DNA from: Synchiropus splendidus
Lineage: Eukaryota > Chordata > Actinopteri > Syngnathiformes > Callionymidae
Direction: 5' to 3'
Assembly: GCF_027744825.2 (NCBI RefSeq)
Contig: NC_071349.1
Location: 2,852,001-2,916,000 of the forward strand
DNA: 64,000 nucleotides
This document shows positions 50,101-62,769 of this stretch, one piece after another (within the stretch, counting starts at the first letter, position 1; every line of letters starts with the position of its first letter). The notes beneath the pieces were generated by a model. That model made no database searches, was not told the DNA's origin, and worked only from the letters and a program-made list of their open reading frames with translations. The translations under genes and the position numbers were made by a program.

Positions 50101-52400
50101 TCTAGTAGTTGCACATCAAATCTAAGCTGTCTGAAGTGTTTTTCGAAAGTTATCAACATTTGTATGTTTGGCGTTCCGGAATCGACCTTATCTCAGGCTG
50201 AAAACGCGTTTTACGCATTGTGCCATAACTTTGTAGGTAAGCTTCAGAAAATGAAATTTTCACCTCCCACTATAGCAGAAAGGGTCTTTCTAGTAGTTGC
50301 ACATCAAATCTAAGCTGTCTGAAGTGTTTTTCAAAAGTTATCAACATTTTTATGTTTGGCGTTCCGGAACCCACCTTATCTCAAGCTGAAAACGCGTTTT
50401 CTGCATTGTGCCATAACTTTGCTGGGAAGCTTCAGAACATGAAATGTTCACCTCCCACTATAGCAGAAAGGGTCTTTCTAGTAGTTGCACATCAAATCAA
50501 AGCTGTCTGAAGTGTTTTTCCAAAGTTATCAACATTTTTAAGTTTGGCGTTCCGGAACCCACCTTATCTCAGACTGAAAACGCGTTTTCGGCATTGTGCC
50601 ATAACTTTGGAGGGAAGGTTCAGAACATGAAATTTTCACGTCCCACTATAGCAGAAAGGGTCTTTCTAGTAGTTGCACATCAAATCTAAGCTGTCTGAAG
50701 TGTTTTTCCAAAGTTATCAACATTTTTATGTTTGGCGTTCCGGAACCCACCTTATCTCAAGCTGAAAACGTGATTTCTGCATTGTGCCATAACTTTGCAG
50801 GGAAGCTTCAGAAAAAGAAATTTTCACCTCCCACTATAGCAGTAAGGGTTTTTCTAGTAGTTGCACATCAAATCTAAGCAGTCTGAAGTGTTTTTCCAAA
50901 GTTATCAACATTTTTATGTTTGGCGTTCCGGAATCAACCTTATCTCAGGCTGAAAACGTGTTTTGTGCATTGTGCCCTAACTTTGCAAGGAAGCTTCAGA
51001 ACATGAAATTTTCAGCACCCACTATAGCAGAAAGGGTCTTTCTAGTAGTTGCACATCAAATCTAAGCTGTCTGAAGTGTTTTTCGAAAGTTATCAACATT
51101 TTTATGTTTGGCGTTCCGGAATCGACCTTATCTCAGGATGAAAATGCGTTTTCTGCATTGTCCCATAACTTTCCTGGGAAGCTTCAGAACATGAAATTTT
51201 AACCTCCCACTATAGCAGAAAGGGTCTTTCTAGTAGTTGCACATCAAATCTAAGCTGTCTGATGTGTTTTTCCAAAGTTATCAACATTTTTATGTTTGGC
51301 GTTCCGGAATCGACCTTATCTCAGGCTGAAAACGCGTTTTACGCATTGTGCCATAACTTTGCAGGGAAGCTTCAGAAAAAGAAATTTTCACCTCCCACTA
51401 TAGCAGAAAGGGTCTTTCTAGTAGTTGCACATCAAATCTAAGCTGTCTGAAGTGTTTTTCTAAAGTATCAACATTTTTATGTTTGGCGTTCCAGATCCCA
51501 CCTTATCTCAGGCTGAAAACGCGTTTTCGGCATTGTGTCAAAACTTTGCAGGGAAGCTTCAGAACATGAAATTTTCACATCCCACTAGAGCAGAAAGGGT
51601 CTTTCTAGTAGTTGCACATCAAATCTAAGCTGTCTGAAGTGTTTTTCGGAAGTTATCAACATTTTTATGATGGGCGTTCCAGAATCGACCTTATCTCAGG
51701 CTGAAAACGCGTTGTCTGCATTGTGCCATAACTTTGCATGGAAGCTTCAGAACATGAAATTTTAACCTCCCACTATAGCAGAAAGGGTCTTTCTAGTAGT
51801 TGCACATCAAATCTAAGCTGTCTGATTATTTTTTTCCAAAGTTATAAACATTTTTATGTATGCCGTTCCGGAATCTACCTTATCTCAGGCTGAAAACGCG
51901 TTTTCTGCATTGTGCCATAACTTTGCAAGGAAGCTTCAGAACATGAAATTTTCACGTCCCACTATAGCAGAAAAGGTCTTTCTAGTATTTGCACATCAAA
52001 TCTAAGCTGTCTGAAGTGTTTTTCGAAAGTTATCAACATTTTTATGTTTGGTGTTCCGGAACCCACCTTATCTCAAGCTGAAAACGCGTTTTCTGCATTG
52101 TGCCATAACTTTGCAGGGAAGCTTCAGAACATGAAATTTTCACGTCCCACTATAGCAGAAAGGGTCTTTCTAGTAGTTGCACATCAAATCTAAGCTGTCG
52201 AAAGTGTTTTTCCAAAGTTATCAACATTTTTATGCTTGGCGTTTCGGAATCGACCTTATCTCAGGCTGAAAACGCGTTTCCTGCATTGTTTCATAACTTT
52301 GCAGGAAAGCCTCAGAACATGAAATTTTCACCTCCCACTATAGCAGAAAGGGTCTTTCTAGTAGTTGCACATCAAATCTAAGCTGTCTGAAGTGTTTTTC
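47191..52400 (+). repeat. Mixed-monomer region
   Basis: About 28 monomers with no long clean duplication found. Several units around 49430, 50590 and 51530 carry the GTTTTCGGCATTG and CACGTCCCAC variants seen at 1.1-2.7 kb, and GTTGTCTGCATTG with CTTTGCATGG occurs near 50024 and 51711 as at 3.4 and 5.1 kb, so this part resembles the left end. One unit at about 48681-48700 (GTTCCGGATCGCACCTCATTG) has a 7-bp net deletion. No gene, RNA or mobile element is visible. Confidence 0.82.
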
Positions 52401-55400
52401 CAAAGTTATCAACATTTTTATTTTTGGCGTTCTGGAACCCACCTTATCTCAGGCTGAAAACGCATTTTCTGCATTGTGCCATAACTTTGCAGGGCGACTT
52501 CAGAACATGAAATTTTCTCCTCCCACTATATCAGAAAGGGTGTTTCTAGTAGTTGCACATCAAATCTAAGCTGTCTGAAGTGTTTTTCCAAAGATATCAA
52601 CATTTTTATGTTTGCCGCTCTGGAACCCACCTTATCTCAGGCTGAAAACGCGTTTTCTGCATTGTGCCATAACTTTGCAGGGAAGCTTCAGAACATGAAA
52701 TTTTCACCTCCCACTACAGCAGAAAGGTTCTTTCGAGTAGTTGCACATCAAATCTAAGCTGTCTGAAGTGTTTTTCGAAAGTTATCAACATTTTTATGTT
52801 TGGCGTTCCGGAACCCACCTTATCTCAGCCTGAAAACGCGTTTTACATATTTTGCCATAACTTTGCAGGGAAGCTTCAGAACATGAAATTTTAACATCCC
52901 GCTATAACAGAAAGGGTCTTTCTAGTAGTTGCACATCAAATCTAAGCTGTCTGAAGTGTTTTTCCAAAGTTATCAACATTCTTATGTTTGGCGTTCCGGA
53001 ACCCACCTTATCTCAGCCTGAAAACGCGTTTTACATATTTTGCCATAACTTTGCAGGGAAGCTTCAGAACATGAAATTTTCACCTCCCACTATAGCAGAA
53101 AGGGTCTTTCTCGTAGTTGCACATCAAATCTAAGCTGTCTGAAGTGTTTTTCGAAAGTTTTCAACATTTTTATGTTTGGTGTTCCTGAATCGACCTTTTC
53201 TCAGGCTGAAAACACATTTTAACATTGCGCCATAACTTTGCAGGAAAGCTTCAGAACATGAATTTTTCACCTCCCACTATAGCAGAAAGGGTCTTTCTAG
53301 TAGTTGCACATCAAATCTAAGCTGTCTGAAGTGTTTTTCCAAAGTTATCTACATTTTGATGTTTGGCGTTCCGGAATCGACCTTATCTGAGGCTGAAAAC
53401 GCGTTTTCTGCATTGTATCATAACTTTGCAGGGATGCTTCAGAACATGAAATTTTCACCTCCCACTATATCAGAAAGGGTATTTCTAATAGTTGCACATC
53501 AAATCTAAGCTGTCTGAAGTGTTTTTCCAAAGTTATCAACATTCTTATGTTTGGCGATCCGGAATCAACCTTATCTCAAGCTGAAAACGCGTTATACGCA
53601 ATTTGCCATAACTTTGCAGGAAAGCCTCAGAACATGAAATTTTCACCTCCCACTATAGCAGAAAGGGTGTTTCTAGTAGTTGCACATCAAATCTAAGCTG
53701 TCTGTAGAGTTTTTCCTGAGTTATCAACATTTTTATGTTTGGCGTTCTGAAATCAACCTCATCTCAGGCTGAAAACGCGTTTAACGCATTGTGCCATAAC
53801 TTTGCAGGGAAGCTTCAGAACATGATATTTTCACCTCCCACTATAGCAGAAAGGGTCTTTCTCGTAGTTGCACATCAAATCTAAGCTGTCTGAAGTGTTT
53901 TTCGAAAGTTTTCAACATTTTTATGTTTGGTGTTCCTGAATCGACCTTATCTCAGGCCGAAAACGCGTTTTCTGCATTGTGCCATAACTTTGCAGGGCAG
54001 CATCAGAACATGAAATTTTCACCTCCCACTATAGCAGAAAGGGTCTTTCCAGTAGTTGCACATCAAATCTAAGCTGTCTGATGTGTTTTTCCAAAGTTAT
54101 CAACATTTTTATGTTTGGCGTTCCGGAACTCACCTTATCTCACGCTTAAAACGCGTTTTCTGCATTGTCCCATAACTTTGCAGGGAAGCTTTAGAACATG
54201 AAATTTTCTCCTCCCACTATAGCAGAAAGGGTCTTTCTAGTAGTTGCACATCAAATCTAAGCTGTCTGTAGAGTTTTTCCTGAGTTATCAACATTTTTAT
54301 GTTTGGCGTTCTGGAAACCACCTTATCTCAGGCTGAAAACAGGTTTTCTGCATAGTGCCATGACTTTGCAGGGAAGCTTCAGAACATGAAATTTTCACCT
54401 CCCACTATAGCAGAAAGGGTCTTTCTAGTAGTTGCACATCAAATCTAAGCTGTCTGTAGTGTTTTTCCAAAGTTATCTACATTTTGATGTTTGGCGTTCC
54501 GGAATCGACCTTATCTGAGGCTGAAAACGCGTTTTCTGCATTGTGTCATAACTTTGCAGGGAAGCTTCAGAACATGAAATTTTCACCTCCCACTATATCA
54601 GAAAGGGTATTTCTAATAATGCACATCAAATCTAAGTAGTCTGAAGTTTTTTTCCAAAGTTATCAACATTCTTATGTTTGGCGTTCCGGAATCAACCTTA
54701 TCTCAGACTGAAAACGTGTTTTCTGCATTGTGCCATAACTTTGCAGGGAAACTTAAGAACATGAAATTTCCACGTCCAACTATAGCAGAAAGGTTCTTTC
54801 TAGTAGTTGCACATCAAATCTAAGCTGTTTGAAGTGTTTTTCCAAAGTTCCAGAAACAACCTTATCTCCGGCTGAAAACGCGTTTTGCGCAATTTGCCAT
54901 AACTTTGCAGGAAAGCCTCAGAACATGAAATTTTCACCTCCCACTATAGCAGAAAGGGTCTTTCTAGTAGTTGCACATCAAATCTAAGCTGTCTGAAGTG
55001 TTTTTCCAAAGTTATCAACATTTTTATTTTTGGCGTTCTGGAACCCACCTTATCTCAGGCTGAAAACGCGTTTTCTGCTTTGTGCCATAACTTTGCAGGG
55101 CGACTTCTGAACATGAAATTTTCTCCTCCCACTATATCAGAAAGGGTATTTCTAGTAGTTGCACATCAAATCTAAGCTGTTTGAAGTGTTTTTCCAAAGT
55201 TAACACCATTCTTATGTTTGGCGTTCCAGAAACAACCTTATCTCAGGCTGAAAACGCGTTTTACACAATTTGCCATAACTTTGCAGGAAAGCTTCAGAAC
55301 ATGAAATTTTTACCTCCCACTATAGCAGAAAGGGTCTTTCTCGTAATTGCACATCAAATCTAAGCTGTCTGAAGTGTTTTTCCAAAGTTATCAACATTTT

Positions 55401-57274
55401 TTTGTTTGGCGTTCTGGAACCCACCATATCTCAGGCTGAAAACGCGTTTTCTGCATTGTGCCATAACTTTGCAGGGAGACTTCAGAACATGAAATTTTCA
55501 CCTCCAACTATAGCAGAAAGGGTATTTCTAATAGTTGCACATCAAATCTAAGCTGTCTGTAGAGTTTTTCCGGAGTTATCAACATTTTTATCTTTGGCGT
55601 TCTGAAATCAACCTCATCTCAGGCTGAAAACGGGTTTTACGCATTGTGCCATAGCTTTGCAGGGAAGTTTCAGAACATGATATTTTCACCTCCCACTATA
55701 GCAGAATGGGTGTTTCTCGTAGTTGCACATCAAATCTAAACTGTCTGAAGTGTTTTTCCAAAGTTATCAACATTTTTATGTTTGGCGTTCTGGAACCCAC
55801 CTTATCTCAGGCTGAAAACGCGTTTTCTGCATTGTGCCATAACTTTGCAGGGCGACTTCAGAACATGAAATTTTCTCCTCCCACTATATCAGAAAGGGTA
55901 TTTCTCGTAGTTGCACATCAAATCTAAGCTGTCTGAAGTGTTTTTCCAAAGTTATCAACATTTTTATGTTTGGCGTTCTGGAAACCACCTTATCTCAGGC
56001 TGAAAACAGGTTTTCTGCATTGTGCCATGACTTTGCAGGGAGGCTTCAGAACATGAAATTTTCACCTCCCACTATAGCAGAAAGGGTCTTTCTCGTAGTT
56101 GCACATCAAATCTAAGCTGTCTGAAGTGTTTTTCGAAAGTTTTCAACATTTTTATGTTTGGTGTTCCTGAATCGACCTTTTCTCAGGCTGAAAACGCATT
56201 TTACACATTGTGCCATACCTTTGCAGGAAAGCTTCAGAACATGAAATTTTCACCTCCCACTATAGCAGAAAGGGTCTTTCTAGTAGTTGCACATCAAATC
56301 TAAGCTGTCTGAAGTGTTTTTCCAAAGTTATCAACATTTTGATGTTTGGCGTTCCGGAATCGACCTTATCTGAGGATGAAAACGCGTTTTCTGCATTGTG
56401 CCAAAACTTTGTAGGTAAGCTCCAGAACATGAAATTTTCACCTCCCACTATAGCAGAAAGGGTCTTTCTAGTAGTTGCACATCAAATCTAAGCTGTTTGA
56501 AGTGTTTTTCCAAAGTTATCAACATTTTTATGTATGGCGTTCCGGAATCGACCTTATCTCAGGCTGAAAACGCGTTTTACGCATTGTGCCATAACTTTGC
56601 AGGAAAGCTTCAGAACATGAAATTTTCACCTCCCACTATACCAGAAAGGGTCTTTCTAGTACTTGCACATCAAATCTAAGCTGTCTGAAGTGTCTTTCCG
56701 AAGTTATTAACATTTTTATGTTTGGCGTTCCGGAATTGACCTTATGTGAGGCTGAACACGAGTTTTCTGCATTGTGCCATAACTTTGCAGGGAAGCTTCA
56801 GAACATGAAATTTTAACCTCCCACTATAGCAGAAAGGGTCTTTCTCGTAGTTGCACATCAAATCTAAGCTGTCGAAAGTGTTTTTCCAAAGTTTTCAACA
56901 TTTTTATGGTTGGCGTTTCGGAATCGACCTTATCTCAGCCTGAAAACGCGCTTTACATATTTTGCCATAACTTTGCAGGGAAGCTTCAGAACATGACATT
57001 TTCACCTCCCACTATCGCAGAAAGGGTCTTTCTAGTAGTTGCACATCAAATCTAAGCTGTCTGAAGTTGTTTTCCAAAGTTATCAACATTTTTATGTTTG
57101 GCGTTCTGGAACCCACCTTATCTCAGGCTGAAAACGCGTTTCCTGCATTGTGGCATAACTTTGTAGGGAAGCTTCAGAACATGAAATTTTCACCTCCCAC
57201 TGTAGCAGAAAGGGTCTTTCTAGTAGTTGCACATCTAATATAAGCTGTCTGAAGTGTTTTTCGAAAGTTTTCAA
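52401..57274 (+). repeat. Mixed monomers with 1128-bp (six-monomer) spacing
   Basis: About 26 monomers. 53335-53490 matches 54463-54618 at offset 1128, exactly six monomers, with marks TTATCTACATTTTGATG, TTATCTGAGGC and CTATATCAGAAAGGGTATTT. The mark GTCTGTAGAGTTTTTCC recurs near 53700, 54268 and 55556. The GGGCGACTTC with TCTCCTCCCACTATATC units near 52494, 55098 and 55850, and the GTAGGTAAGCTCCAG unit near 56411, match the first kilobase of the window. No gene is visible. Confidence 0.8.
54708..54871 (+). repeat. Shortened monomer, 164 bp (24-bp deletion)
   Basis: Anchor spacing is 164. The junction CCAAAGTTCCAGAAACAACC removes the TTATCAACA and ATTTTTATGTTTGGCG part of the unit. It is flanked by the short direct repeat GTT in the normal sequence, so slippage or microhomology could explain it. 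It was found once. Confidence 0.9.
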
Positions 57275-60200
57275 CATTTTTATGTTTGGTGTTCCTGAAT
57301 CGACCTTATCTCAGGCCGAAAACGCGTTTTCTGCATTGTGCCATAACTTTGCAGGGAAGCTTCAGAACATGAAAATTTCACCTCCCACTATAGCAGAAAG
57401 GGTCTTTCGAGTTGGTGCACATCAAATCAAAGCTGTTTGAAGTGTTTTTCCAAAGTTATGAACACTTTTATGTTTGGCGTTCCGGAATCGACCTTATCTC
57501 AGGCTGAAAACACGATTTACGCATTCTGCCATAACTTTGCAGGGAAGCTTCAGAACATGAAATTTTTACCTCCCACTATAGCAGAAACGGTCTTTCTAGT
57601 AGTTGCACATCAAATCTAAGCTGTCTGTATAGTTTTTCTAAAATTATCAACATTTTTATGTTTGGCGATTTGAAATCAACCTCATCTCAGGCTGAAAATG
57701 CGTTTAACGCATTGTGCCATAACTTTGCAGGGAAGCTTCAGAAAATGAAATTTTAACCTCCCACTATAGCAGAAAGGGTCATTCTAGTAATTGCACATCA
57801 AATCTATGCTGTCGAAAGTGTTTTTCCAAAGTTATCAACATTTTTATGTTTGGCGTTTCGGAATTGACCTTATCTCCGGCTGAAAACGCGTTTTCTGCAT
57901 TGTGCCATAACTTTGCAGGGAAGCTTAAGAACATGAAATTTCCACCTCCCACTAGAGCAGAAAGGGTATTTCTAGTAGTTGCACATCAAATCTAAGCTGT
58001 CTTGAAGTGTTTTTCTAAAGTTATCAACATTTTTATGTTTGGCGTTCCGGAACCCACCTTATCTCAGTCTGAAAACGCGTTTTACATATTTTGCCATAAC
58101 TTTGCAGGGAAGCTTCAGAACATGAAATTTTCACGTCCCACTATAGCAGAAAGGGTCGTTCTAGTAGTTGCATATCAAATCTAAGCTGTCTGAAGCGTTT
58201 TTCGAAAGTTATCAACATTTTTATGTTTGGCGTTCCGGAATCGACCTTATCTCAGGATGAAAAATCGTTTTCTGCATTGTCCCATAACTTTGCACGGAAG
58301 CTTCAGAACATGAAATGTTAATCTCCCACTATAGCAGAAAGGGTCTTTCTAGTAGTTGCACATCAAATCTAAGCTGTCTGTAGTGTTTTTCGAAAGTTAT
58401 CAACATTTTTATGTTTGGCGTTCCGGAACCCCCCTTATCTCAGGCTGAAAACGCGTTTTCTGCATTGTGCCATAACTTTGCAGGGAAGCTTCAGAACATG
58501 AAATTTTAACCCCCCACTGTAGCAGAAAGGGTCTTTCCAGTAGTTGCACATAAATCTAAGCTGTCTGAAGTGTTTTTCCAAAGTTATCAACATTTTTTCG
58601 TTTGGCATTCCGGAATCGACCTTATGTCAGGCTGAAAACGCGTTTTACGCATTGTGCCATAACGTTGCAGGGAAGCTTCAGAACATGACATTTTCACCTC
58701 CCACAATGGCCGAAAGGGTTTTTCTAGTAGTTGCACATCATATCTAAGCTGTCTGAAGTGTTTTTCCAAAGTTATCAACATTTTTATGTTTGGTGTTCCG
58801 GAACCCACCTTATCTCAGGCTGAAAACAGGTTTTCTGCATTGTGCCATAACTTTGCAGGGAAGCTTCAGAACATGAAATTTTCACGTCCCACTATAGCAG
58901 AAAGGGTCTTTCTCGTAGTTGCACATCAAATCTAAGCTGTCTGAAGTGTTTTTCGAAAGATTTCAACATTTTTATGTTTGGTGTTCCTGAATCGACCTTA
59001 TCTCAGGCCGAAAACGCGTTTTCTGCATTGTGCCATAACTTTGCAGGGAAGCTTCAGAACATGAAAATTTCACCTCCCACTATAGCAGAAAGGGTCTTTC
59101 TAGTAAATGCACATCAAATCTAAGCTGTCTGAAGTGTTTTTCCAAAGTTATCAACATTTTTACGTTTGGCGTTCCGGAATCGACCTTATCTCAGGCTGAA
59201 AACGCGTTTTCTGCATTGTGCCATAACTTTGCAGGGAAGCTTCAGAACATGAAATTTTAACCTCCCACTATAGCAGAATGGGTCTTTCTAGTAGTTGCAA
59301 ATCAAATCTTAGCTGTCTGAAGTGTTTTTCTAAAGTTCTCAACATTTTTATGTTTGGCGTTCTGAAATCAACCTCATCTCAGGCTGAAAACGCGTTTCAC
59401 GCATTGTGCCATAACTTTGCAGGGAAGCTTCAGAAAATGAAATTTTAACCTCCCACTATAGCAGAAAGGGTCTTTCTAGTAGTTGCACATCAAATCTAAG
59501 CTGTCGAAAGTGTTTTTGCAAAGTTATCAACATTATTATGTTTGGCGTTTCGGAATCGACCTTATCTCCGGCTGAAAACGTGTTTTCTGCATTGTGCCAT
59601 AACTTTGCAGGGAAGCTTCACAACATGAAATTTTAACCTTCCATTATAGCAGAAAAGGTCATTCTAGTAGTTGCACATCAAATCTAAGCTGTCTTGAAGT
59701 GTTTTTCTAAAGTTATCAACATTTTTATGTTTGGCGTTCCGGAACCCACCTTATCTCAGTCTGAAAACGCGTTTTACATATTTTGCCATAACTTTGCAGG
59801 GAAGCTTCAGAACATGAAATTTTCACGTCCCACTATAGCAGAAAGGGTCGTTCTAGTAGTTGCATATCAAATCTAAGCTATCTGAAGCGTTTTTCGAAAG
59901 TTATCAACATTTTTATGTTTGGCGTTCCGGAATCGACCTTATCTCAGGATGAAAAATCGTTTTCTGCATTGTCCCATAACTTTGCAGGGAAGCTTCAGAA
60001 CATGAAATGTTCATCTCCCACTATAGCAGAAAGGGTCTTTCTAGTAGTTGCACATCAAATCTAAGCTGTCTGTAGTGTTTTTCGAAAGTTATCAACATTT
60101 TTATGTTTGGTGTTCCTGAATCGACCTTATCTCAGGCCGAAAACGCGTTTTCTGCATTGTGCCATAACTTTGCAGGGAAGCTTCAGAACATGAAAATTTC

Positions 60201-62769
60201 ACCTCCCACTATAGCAGAAAGGGTCTTTCGAGTTGGTGCACATCAAATCAAAGCTGTTTGAAGTGTTTTTCCAAAGTTATGAACACTTTTATGTTTGGCG
60301 TTCCGGAATCGACCTTATCTCAGGCTGAAAACACGATTTACGCATTCTGCCATAACTTTGCAGGGAAGCTTCAGAACATGAAATTTTTACCTCCCACTAT
60401 AGCAGAAACGGTCTTTCTAGTAGTTGCACATCAAATCTAAGCTGTCTGTATAGTTTTTCTAAAATTATCAACATTTTTATGTTTGGCGATTTGAAATCAA
60501 CCTCATCTCAGGCTGAAAATGCGTTTAACGCATTGTGCCATAACTTTGCAGGGAAGCTTCAGAAAATGAAATTTTAACCTCCCACTATAGCAGAAAGGGT
60601 CTTTCTAGTAATTGCACATCAAATCTATGCTGTCGAAAGTGTTTTTCCAAAGTTATCAACATTTTTATGTTTGGCGTTTCGGAATTGACCTTATCTCCGG
60701 CTGAAAACGCGTTTTCTGCATTGTGCCATAACTTTGCAGGGAAGCTTAAGAACATGAAATTTCCACCTCCCACTAGAGCAGAAAGGGTATTTCTAGTAGT
60801 TGCACATCAAATCTAAGCTGTCTTGAAGTGTTTTTCTAAAGTTATCAACATTTTTATGTTTGGCGTTCCGGAACCCACCTTATCTCAGTCTGAAAACGCG
60901 TTTTACATATTTTGCCATAACTTTGCAGGGAAGCTTCAGAACATGAAATTTTCACGTCCCACTATAGCAGAAAGGGTCGTTCTAGTAGTTGCATATCAAA
61001 TCTAAGCTGTCTGAAGCGTTTTTGGAAAGTTATCAACATTTTTATGTTTGGCGTTCCGGAATCGACCTTATCTCAGGATGAAAAATCGTTTTCTGCATTG
61101 TCCCATAACTTTGCACGGAAGCTTCAGAACATGAAATGTTCATCTCCCACTATAGCAGAAAGGGTCTTTCTAGTAGTTGCACATCAAATCTAAGCTGTCT
61201 GTAGTGTTTTTCGAAAGTTATCAACATTTTTATGTTTGGCGTTCCGGAACCCCCCTTATCTCAGGCTGAAAACGCGTTTTCTGCATTGTGCCATAACTTT
61301 GCAGGGAAGCTTCAGAACATGAAATTTTAACCTCCCACTGTAGCAGAAAGGGTCTTTCCAGTAGTTGCACATAAATCTAAGCTGTCTGAAGTGTTTTTCC
61401 AAAGTTATCAACATTTTTTCGTTTGGCATTCCGGAATCGACCTTATGTCAGGCTGAAAACGCGTTTTACGCATTGTGCCATAACGTTGCAGGGAAGCTTC
61501 AGAACATGACATTTTCACCTCCCACAATGGCCGAAAGGGTTTTTCTAGTAGTTGCACATCATATCTAAGCTGTCTGAAGTGTTTTTCCAAAGTTATCAAC
61601 ATTTTTATGTTTGGTGTTCCGGAACCCACCTTATCTCAGGCTGAAAACAGGTTTTCTGCATTGTGCCATAACTTTGCAGGGAAGCTTCAGAACATGAAAT
61701 TTTCACGTCCCACTATAGCAGAAAGGGTCTTTCTCGTAGTTGCACATCAAATCTAAGCTGTCTGAAGTGTTTTTCGAAAGATTTCAACATTTTTATGTTT
61801 GGTGTTCCTGAATCGACCTTATCTCAGGCCGAAAACGCGTTTTCTGCATTGTGCCATAACTTTGCAGGGAAGCTTCAGAACATGAAAATTTCACCTCCCA
61901 CTATAGCAGAAAGGGTCTTTCGAGTTGGTGCACATCAAATCAAAGCTGTTTGAAGTGTTTTTCCAAAGTTATGAACACTTTTATGTTTGGCGTTCCGGAA
62001 TCGACCTTATCTCAGGCTGAAAACACGATTTACGCATTCTGCCATAACTTTGCAGGGAAGCTTCAGAACATGAAATTTTTACCTCCCACTATAGCAGAAA
62101 CGGTCTTTCTAGTAGTTGCACATCAAATCTAAGCTGTCTGTATAGTTTTTCTAAAATTATCAACATTTTTATGTTTGGCGATTTGAAATCAACCTCATCT
62201 CAGGCTGAAAATGCGTTTAACGCATTGTGCCATAACTTTGCAGGGAAGCTTCAGAAAATGAAATTTTAACCTCCCACTATAGCAGAAAGGGTCTTTCTAG
62301 TAATTGCACATCAAATCTATGCTGTCGAAAGTGTTTTTCCAAAGTTATCAACATTTTTATGTTTGGCGTTTCGGAATTGACCTTATCTCCGGCTGAAAAC
62401 GCGTTTTCTGCATTGTGCCATAACTTTGCAGGGAAGCTTAAGAACATGAAATTTCCACCTCCCACTAGAGCAGAAAGGGTATTTCTAGTAGTTGCACATC
62501 AAATCTAAGCTGTCTTGAAGTGTTTTTCTAAAGTTATCAACATTTTTATGTTTGGCGTTCCGGAACCCACCTTATCTCAGTCTGAAAACGCGTTTTACAT
62601 ATTTTGCCATAACTTTGCAGGGAAGCTTCAGAACATGAAATTTTCACGTCCCACTATAGCAGAAAGGGTCGTTCTAGTAGTTGCATATCAAATCTAAGCT
62701 GTCTGAAGCGTTTTTCGAAAGTTATCAACATTTTTATGTTTGGCGTTCCGGAATCGACCTTATCTCAGG
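57275..62769 (+). repeat. Higher-order repeat domain, periods 1692 and 2821 bp
   Basis: 57275-59100 matches about 60096-61921 at offset 2821 (fifteen monomers plus one). 60096-61077 matches 61788-62769 at offset 1692 (nine monomers). 57970-58415 matches about 59662-60107, also at offset 1692. A landmark unit with GTCTTGAAGTGTTTTTCTA, GTCTGAAAACGCG, TTTTACATATTTTGCC and GTTGCATATC therefore appears four times, near 58002, 59694, 60823 and 62515. Other marks are TCGAGTTGGTGCAC, GGCGATTTGAAATC and CACCTCCCACTAGAGC. I saw only scattered substitutions, for example TTTTTCG versus TTTTTGG. This is the most regular multi-copy higher-order structure in the window. Confidence 0.85.
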
